Assembly: GCA_048886645.1 (NCBI GenBank)
Contig: JBHLKN010000076.1
Span: forward strand, 1-9,738
Origin: Wukongarchaeum sp048886645
Lineage (GTDB): Archaea > Asgardarchaeota > Wukongarchaeia > Wukongarchaeales > Wukongarchaeaceae
Direction of reading: 5' to 3'
DNA length: 9,738 nucleotides
The notes beneath the pieces were generated by a model that saw only the letters and a program-made list of their open reading frames with translations, did not search any database and had not been told where the DNA came from. A program made the translations under genes and the position numbers. Below are positions 5,127 through 9,738 of the stretch, in pieces; within the stretch, counting starts at the first letter, position 1, and every line of letters starts with the position of its first letter.

Positions 5127-7793
5127 TTGGACACGCCGGATCAGTCAAAGCCGAACATAGAAAAAATGAAAGCCAATAAAGATATTGAAAGCCTGATAAA
5201 GTTTCTGAAGGATAAAAATAAGGAAATTCGAGAGAAAGCAGTAATTGCTCTTGTAAAGATAGGAAAACTTGCTGTAAGCCACCTTATCAAGGCTTTGAAG
5301 GATGAAGATAGCGATATTCGAATGGGAGCAGTAGTGATCCTTACTGATATAGAGAACGAAAAAGCGGTCGCCCCCCTTATTCAAGCTTTGAAGGATAAGC
5401 ATAGCAATGTTCGGTGGAGGGTGGCAGAGGCCCTTGATAAGCTAGGTTGGAAGCCTTTAGATGATACAGAGAAAGCTTACTACTTAATTGCAAAAGAAGA
5501 ATGGGACGAATTAGCGAGGTTAGGAGAACCAGCAGTAGAACCCCTTATCCAAACTCTAAAAGATGAAAATAATTATGTTCGATTAGAAGTAGCAGAAACC
5601 CTTGGAAAAATAGGGAAACTGGCAGCAGATCCTCTAATGGAGGCTTTGAAGGATGAAGATGTTGATGTTAGAAGGATAGCAGCGATGGCTCTTGGCGAAA
5701 TAGGGAAACCAGTAATAAAACCTCTCATAGAAGCTTTAAAAGATGATGATTGGCGTGTTAGATGGACAGTAGCAAATGCTCTTGGTGATATAGGGGATGC
5801 GAGGGCGGTTGTCCCCCTTATAGAAGTTCTTAAGAATGAAAATAGTAAGTATGTTCGAAGGATAGTAGTAATGGCTCTTGGCCAGATAAAGGATAAAAGG
5901 GCTATTAAGCCTCTCATTCAGGCTTTGAAGGATAAAGATAGCGGTGTTCGTGGAGGAGCAGCAGAGGCTCTTACCAAGATAGGGAAACTTGCGGTAAGCC
6001 ACCTTATCCGAGCTCTAAAGGATGATGAATGGTGTGTTCGATGGAGAGCGATAGAGGCCCTTGGTGGGATAGGTGATACGACGGCTATTAAACCTCTTAT
6101 TCAGGTTTTGAAAGATGAAGACAGCAATNNNNNNNNNNNNNNNNNNNNNNNNNNNNNNNNNNNNNNNNNNNNNNNNNNNNNNNNNNNNNNNNNNNNNNNN
6201 NNNNNNNNNNNNNNNNNNNNNNNNNNNNTAGAGGCCCTTGGTGGGATAGGTGATACGACGGCTATTAAACCTCTTATTCAGGTTTTGAAAGATGAAGACA
6301 GCAATATTCGGTGGAGTGCAGCAGGGGTCCTTGATAAACTAGCTTGGAAGCCTTTAGATGATACAGAGAAAGCTTACTACTTAATTGCAAAAGAAGAATG
6401 GAACGAATTAGCGAGGTTAGGAAAACCGGCAGTGGAACTCCTCGTCAAAGCTTTAAAAGATAAAAATAATTATGCTCAATTAAAAGCGGCAGAAACCCTT
6501 GCAAAGATAGGGAAACCGGCGGTAGAATCCCTTACTAAGGCTTTGAAGGATGAAGATATTGATGTTCGAAAGGGAGCAGCAATTGCTCTTGGCGAAATAG
6601 GAAGACCAGCAGTAGAACTCCTCATAAAAGCTCTTAATGATGAAGATGTTGATGTTAGAAGGATCGCGGCAATGGCTCTTGGAAATATAGGGGATGTTAG
6701 AACGGTAGATCCTTTCAGTAATGCTTTGAAGGATGAAGATGTTGATGTTAGAAGGATAGCAGCAACGACCCTTGGAAATATAGGGGATGTTCGAGCGGTA
6801 AGCCACCTTATAGAAGCCCTTAACGATGAGGATAGTAGTGTTGAATTGAGAGCGACAATTGCTCTCGCAAATATAGGGAAACCAGCGGTAAGTTACCTTA
6901 TAGAAGCTCTTAACGATGAGGATAGTCGCGTTCGATGGAGAATAGTAGAGGTTCTTGGTGAGATAGGGGATGCTAAAACAGCAACTCATCTCATCCAGGG
7001 TTTTAACGATGAGGACAGTCGTGTTAGATGGAGAGTGGCAGAGGCCCTTGATAAACTAGGTTGGAAGCCTTTAGATGATAGGGAGAAAGCTTACTACTTA
7101 ATTGCAAAACAAGAATGGGACGAATTAGCGAGGTTAGGAAAACCAGCAGTAGAACCCCTTATCCAAACTCTAAAAGATGAAAATAATTATGTTCGATTAG
7201 AAGTAGTAGAAACCCTTGGAAAAATAGGGGATAAAAGGATTATAGAATCTCTTCTAAAGGCCTTAAATGATGGATATTGGGGTGTTCGATGGAAAGCAAC
7301 TATGGTTCTTGGAAAGATAGGGGATGGAGATGCGGTAGAACTCCTAAATCAAGCTCTAAATGATGAACATTGGCGTGTTAGAAGGGAGGTAGTGAAGGCT
7401 TTTGGTAATATAGGAGATCCTAGGGCAGTAGACTCCCTCCTTCTGGCTCTAAATGATGAACATTGGGCTGTTCGAGAAAGGGCAGCCAGGGCTCTTGGCG
7501 ATATAGGCGATGTAAGGGCAATAGATTCATTCATTCGAGCTTTGAAAGATGAGGATTGGCGTGTCCGAGGAGGAACAGCAGAGGCTCTTGTAAAGATAGG
7601 GGAACCAGCAGTTGCCCATCTCATTCGAGCTTTAAACGATGAAGATAGCAACATTCTAGGAGGAGTAGTAAAGACTCTTGAGAAAATAGTGGATGAAAAA
7701 GCGGTAACCTCCCTCGATCAAGCTCTAAAAGATGAGAATGTTCAGAAAATTGCGAAAAAGGCTTTAGAGAATATTAAAGTAAATAAAAACTGA
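5127..7793 (+). CDS. Large HEAT-repeat (PBS-lyase HEAT-like) scaffold protein, contains assembly gap
   Basis: This 888-codon frame (34 codons are N) is made almost wholly of HEAT-like helical repeats of 30-31 residues, each reading roughly G-[KD]-x-AVxPLIxALKDEDxxVRxxAAxALGxI. Such repeats form curved solenoids for protein contacts. There is no signal peptide, membrane helix or catalytic domain, so it is probably a cytoplasmic scaffold or adaptor. Three times the array is interrupted by the motif LDKLGWKPLDDxEKAYYLIA (residues 103, 402, 641), dividing it into super-repeats. If the N gap is an artefact (see the 77-base duplication) the true length is 829 residues. The TTG start is fixed by AGGAGG. 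It is the only gene between the divergent control region and the AOR gene. The partner is unknown. Confidence 0.85.
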   Translation: MDTPDQSKPNIEKMKANKDIESLIKFLKDKNKEIREKAVIALVKIGKLAVSHLIKALKDEDSDIRMGAVVILTDIENEKAVAPLIQALKDKHSNVRWRVAEALDKLGWKPLDDTEKAYYLIAKEEWDELARLGEPAVEPLIQTLKDENNYVRLEVAETLGKIGKLAADPLMEALKDEDVDVRRIAAMALGEIGKPVIKPLIEALKDDDWRVRWTVANALGDIGDARAVVPLIEVLKNENSKYVRRIVVMALGQIKDKRAIKPLIQALKDKDSGVRGGAAEALTKIGKLAVSHLIRALKDDEWCVRWRAIEALGGIGDTTAIKPLIQVLKDEDSNXXXXXXXXXXXXXXXXXXXXXXXXXXXXXXXXXXEALGGIGDTTAIKPLIQVLKDEDSNIRWSAAGVLDKLAWKPLDDTEKAYYLIAKEEWNELARLGKPAVELLVKALKDKNNYAQLKAAETLAKIGKPAVESLTKALKDEDIDVRKGAAIALGEIGRPAVELLIKALNDEDVDVRRIAAMALGNIGDVRTVDPFSNALKDEDVDVRRIAATTLGNIGDVRAVSHLIEALNDEDSSVELRATIALANIGKPAVSYLIEALNDEDSRVRWRIVEVLGEIGDAKTATHLIQGFNDEDSRVRWRVAEALDKLGWKPLDDREKAYYLIAKQEWDELARLGKPAVEPLIQTLKDENNYVRLEVVETLGKIGDKRIIESLLKALNDGYWGVRWKATMVLGKIGDGDAVELLNQALNDEHWRVRREVVKAFGNIGDPRAVDSLLLALNDEHWAVRERAARALGDIGDVRAIDSFIRALKDEDWRVRGGTAEALVKIGEPAVAHLIRALNDEDSNILGGVVKTLEKIVDEKAVTSLDQALKDENVQKIAKKALENIKVNKN
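5433..5615 (+). repeat. HEAT super-repeat module 1
   Basis: Sixty-one codons (residues 103-163) beginning LDKLGWKPLDD and ending LGKIG. By my count 177 of 183 bases are identical to module 3, which is far closer than other repeats in the gene. This suggests recent duplication or gene conversion. Confidence 0.9.
6052..6305 (+). repeat. Identical 77-base ends on both sides of a 100-N gap
   Basis: Bases 6052-6128 and 6229-6305 are identical over 77 bases. The left copy ends exactly at the first N and the right copy starts exactly after the last N. This is what unmerged contig ends from a de Bruijn assembler with k=77 look like. The N block is 6129-6228. Removing one copy plus the Ns takes out 177 bases (59 codons) and leaves the frame open. 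Confidence 0.85.
6330..6512 (+). repeat. HEAT super-repeat module 2
   Basis: Equivalent to module 1 (LDKLAWKPLDD start). The first half, through about GELARLG-equivalent position 31, is nearly identical to modules 1 and 3. The second half has diverged strongly (NNYAQLKAAETLAKI), so similarity is mosaic. Confidence 0.85.
7047..7229 (+). repeat. HEAT super-repeat module 3
   Basis: Starts LDKLGWKPLDDREK. It differs from module 1 at six bases, four of the five affected codons changing the amino acid. The HEAT repeats after it follow a different order of the two repeat types than those after modules 1 and 2. Confidence 0.9.
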
Positions 7794-7905
7794 AAAAGAC
7801 AGGTTACCAACTTATTTCATTAAAAAAGACTATTTTAAATAGAGTTATAATAAAACTTCCCATATTTTGTATATTTCATTGATAACAAATAACTTTTCTA
7901 AACGC

Positions 7906-7911
7906 TTTTTT
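7906..7911 (+). terminator. T-run terminator after the HEAT gene
   Basis: TTTTTT follows CTTTTCTAAACG about 115 bases after the HEAT stop codon, with no hairpin. Archaeal RNA polymerase can stop at such T-runs. The remaining sequence between 7794 and 7936 is AT-rich with nothing else recognisable. Confidence 0.35.
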
Positions 7912-7936
7912 GTAAAATTGTTTCCTCCTTATTTCC

Positions 7937-7993
7937 ATAAAAAATAAAAGGGGGGCGGGATAATATTTACTCCCCAAAAATAGGGGTAGGTGG
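7937..7993 (+). promoter_or_regulatory. AOR promoter/leader with competing G/C pairings and ribosome site
   Basis: An A-rich TATA-like stretch (7937-7949) is followed by G6 (7950-7955), CCCC (7972-7975) and GGGG (7983-7986). CCCC can pair with either G-run, and the second lies directly before the Shine-Dalgarno GGTGG (7989-7993), seven bases from ATG 8001. A second TATA-like sequence, ATAATATTTA, is at 7960-7969. If transcription starts there, the leader is too short for the switch. Confidence 0.35.
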
Positions 7994-8000
7994 AAACTAT

Positions 8001-9738
8001 ATGGTATTAAATCTTTTATTGGCAGATTTGCCTAAGGGTGAGCTCAGAACTCAAAGAATAGACGATGAAACTGAGAGAAAATGGATCGGCGGAAGAGGCC
8101 TTGGCATAAATATATTATTGGATTGCCTAAAACCAGGAATAGATCCATTAGGACCCGAAAACCTTTTGTGTGTTCTCGTGGGTGCTGCTTCTGGGACTGG
8201 TTTTCCTACTTCTGGACGATTCCACGTAGTCACCAAGTCTCCAGCTACAGGCGGCTTAGGGGATAGCAATTGTGGAGGAACCTTCGCCCATAGCATCCGA
8301 AAAGCTGGGTTTGAAGGCGTAGTTGTTTCAGGTGCTTCAGCAAAGCCCGTAGTGCTGAAAATAGATGATGGGTCACCAGAATTAGTGGACGGATCAAAGT
8401 ATTGGGGTAAAAACTTCTTCCAAACGACAGACATGCTGAAAAAGGATTTTGGAAAGGATTTTGACGTTACAGGTATAGGCCTCGCAGGAGAAAACATGAC
8501 AAATCAGGCATCAATAATGAACCGCTACCACAGAGCTGCCGGAAGATGCGCAGTAGGCGCAGTAATGGGAAGCAAAAAACTGAAAGCAATAATAGCCCGA
8601 GGAAAAAGAAAGATACCTGAAGGTAAGAACCCAGAAAAATACAAGGAAGTAGTAAAAGAAAAGCTGAAAATTATCAAAGAAAACGCGGTTACTGGCGAAG
8701 GATTACCAACTTTAGGAACCCCTATCCTTGTAAACATAATTAATGAAGCGGGAATATACCCCACAAGAAACTTCCAAACAGGTTATTTCCCAGACGCAGA
8801 TAAGCAATCCGGAGAGACAATAAAAGATACAATATTGGTTAAAAAGATAGCTTGTTGGGGCTGCCCCATAGGTTGCGGCAGAGTTGTAAAAATAGAATCT
8901 GGACCATGGAAGATAGAACCTAAAGGAGAAGGTGAAGGGCCAGAATACGAAACCGATTGGAGCATGGGCGCAGATTGCGGTGTAGCCGATGTAAAACCAA
9001 TAGCTAAAGCCCATAATCTTTGTGATGATTACGGAATGGATCCCATATCTTATGGTTCAACCCTTGCTTGCGCTATGGAGCTTGCTCAAAGAGGAAAAAT
9101 ACCAAAAGTACAAGACGAAATAGCCCTTGAGTGGGGCAACGAAAAAGCGATCGTAGAGTTTGTATCAAAAACCGCTAAAAAGCAAGGATTTGGCGCAGAT
9201 TTAGCCATGGGCGCGAAAAAACTTGCAGAAAAATACGGAGCCCCTGAACTAGCAATGCACGTAAAAGGGTTAGAGATTCCAGCATACGATCCAAGAGGAG
9301 TACAAGGCCACGGTCTTGGATACGCCACGTCAAACAGGGGCGGATGCCACCTAAGGGCTTATATGATCATGCCTGAAATCCTTGGAATACCTGAACAACT
9401 TGACAGATTTGCAACAGAAGGAAAAGCCAACTGGCTTAAAATATTCCAAGACTTTTCCGCCGTATGCGACAGTTTATCTGTTTGCAAATTTGTAACCTTT
9501 GCCCTAACCGCTGACGATTTTGTCGACTTAATGAAACCCCTATACGGCTGGGAAGAACTCACCGTAGAAGAGTTCCTTAAAACCGGTGAAAGGATATACA
9601 ACGCCGAAAGAGTGTTCATAAACAGAGAAGGTTTCACAGCAAAAGACGACACACTGCCAAAACGATTCTTAGAAGTACCTATGCCCGAAGGACCTTCAAA
9701 AGGCCATGTAGCAAAACTCAAAGAAATGCTGCCAGAAT
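8001..9738 (+). CDS. aor: Aldehyde:ferredoxin oxidoreductase family (tungsten enzyme), 3' end off window
   Basis: The frame is open from ATG 8001 to the window end (579 codons of about 605-620 usual). Enzymes of this family oxidise aldehydes to acids and pass electrons to ferredoxin, using a tungsten bis-pterin and one [4Fe-4S] cluster in the cytoplasm. Cluster ligands are visible as C285-x2-C288-x3-C292 (CWGCPIGC) and C495 (DSLSVCKF). Pterin-contact stretches include SGRFHVVTKSPATGG (71-85), NCGG (90-93), YHRAAGRCAVGAVMGSKKLK (176-195) and GLGYATSNRGGCHLRAY. E315 and H450 sit near the places of the active-site Glu and His of the Pyrococcus furiosus enzyme, as recalled from memory. GGTGG stands seven bases upstream of the ATG. 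The subfamily (AOR, FOR, GAPOR, WOR) cannot be settled here; general AOR is likeliest. Nothing shows a link to the HEAT gene. Confidence 0.93.
   Translation, partial: MVLNLLLADLPKGELRTQRIDDETERKWIGGRGLGINILLDCLKPGIDPLGPENLLCVLVGAASGTGFPTSGRFHVVTKSPATGGLGDSNCGGTFAHSIRKAGFEGVVVSGASAKPVVLKIDDGSPELVDGSKYWGKNFFQTTDMLKKDFGKDFDVTGIGLAGENMTNQASIMNRYHRAAGRCAVGAVMGSKKLKAIIARGKRKIPEGKNPEKYKEVVKEKLKIIKENAVTGEGLPTLGTPILVNIINEAGIYPTRNFQTGYFPDADKQSGETIKDTILVKKIACWGCPIGCGRVVKIESGPWKIEPKGEGEGPEYETDWSMGADCGVADVKPIAKAHNLCDDYGMDPISYGSTLACAMELAQRGKIPKVQDEIALEWGNEKAIVEFVSKTAKKQGFGADLAMGAKKLAEKYGAPELAMHVKGLEIPAYDPRGVQGHGLGYATSNRGGCHLRAYMIMPEILGIPEQLDRFATEGKANWLKIFQDFSAVCDSLSVCKFVTFALTADDFVDLMKPLYGWEELTVEEFLKTGERIYNAERVFINREGFTAKDDTLPKRFLEVPMPEGPSKGHVAKLKEMLPE

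Noticed and set aside
5145..7654. Several long minus-strand frames within the HEAT gene
   Set aside because: They repeat with the same period as the + strand HEAT codons, have no ribosome sites and encode low-complexity Ser/Ile/Phe/Tyr-rich strings, so they are shadows of a repetitive coding strand.
5127..7793. Direct repeats considered as a CRISPR array or intergenic tandem repeat
   Set aside because: Repeat units are degenerate, a multiple of three, about 90-93 bases and keep one open frame; this is protein repeat structure.
7885..7935. AGGAGG on the minus strand as the start of a small gene
   Set aside because: The frames after it meet stops within a few codons and there is no start codon at suitable distance.
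8051..9721. Minus-strand frames opposite the AOR gene
   Set aside because: The + strand carries an intact AOR with all cluster cysteines; the opposite frames have no family features.
5127..9738. HEAT protein as a functional partner of AOR
   Set aside because: They are on the same strand but 207 bases apart, with a T-run and a separate candidate promoter between them; no shared motif supports a link.

Overview
This AT-rich window most likely comes from a metagenome-assembled genome of an anaerobic, possibly thermophilic archaeon. The signs are TATA/BRE-type promoters, an FmdE-family protein, a tungsten-type aldehyde:ferredoxin oxidoreductase, a TroA-type metal transporter with a membrane-anchored binding protein, and heavy use of TTG/GTG starts. 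The phylum cannot be fixed from the sequence alone. Two 100-N blocks are scaffold gaps, and one of them carries a clear assembler signature.

Layout. (1) Bases 1-1254: a decayed or shortened tatA-like copy (9-131), a hairpin region, and a two-gene unit on the + strand for a flavin split-barrel (PPOX-type) protein and a MarR-family regulator. Their start and stop codons overlap, and a palindromic candidate operator lies just upstream of the TATA box. (2) 1269-1346: tRNA-Arg(CCG) on the - strand with encoded CCA. (3) 1446-1802: intact tatA. (4) 1871-4561, - strand: an operon reading znuC-like ATPase, znuB-like permease, znuA-like binding protein (interrupted by a gap), fmdE-like. The last two junctions are 4-base TTGA overlaps, so the FmdE-like protein is made together with the metal importer. 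(5) 4562-5126: a 565-base divergent control region with a dyad and a phased half-site near the transporter promoter, and a G-rich, foldable segment upstream of the next gene. (6) 5127-7793: a very long HEAT-repeat protein with three higher-order super-repeats. (7) 8001-end: an aldehyde:ferredoxin oxidoreductase gene running off the window.

How the genes relate. The - strand operon is a high-affinity divalent metal (Zn or Mn) importer plus a small FmdE-fold protein that may handle metal. The PPOX/MarR pair looks like a self-contained, autoregulated redox or stress response unit. TatA is a component of Sec-independent export of folded proteins. The HEAT protein is probably a scaffold; it lies 207 bases upstream of the AOR gene on the same strand, and nothing in the sequence ties the two functionally.

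No single undescribed system is obvious. The best leads are the FmdE/metal-transporter coupling, the HEAT super-repeat architecture (including strong evidence that its N gap is artificial), the two structured intergenic regions, and the shortened second tatA.
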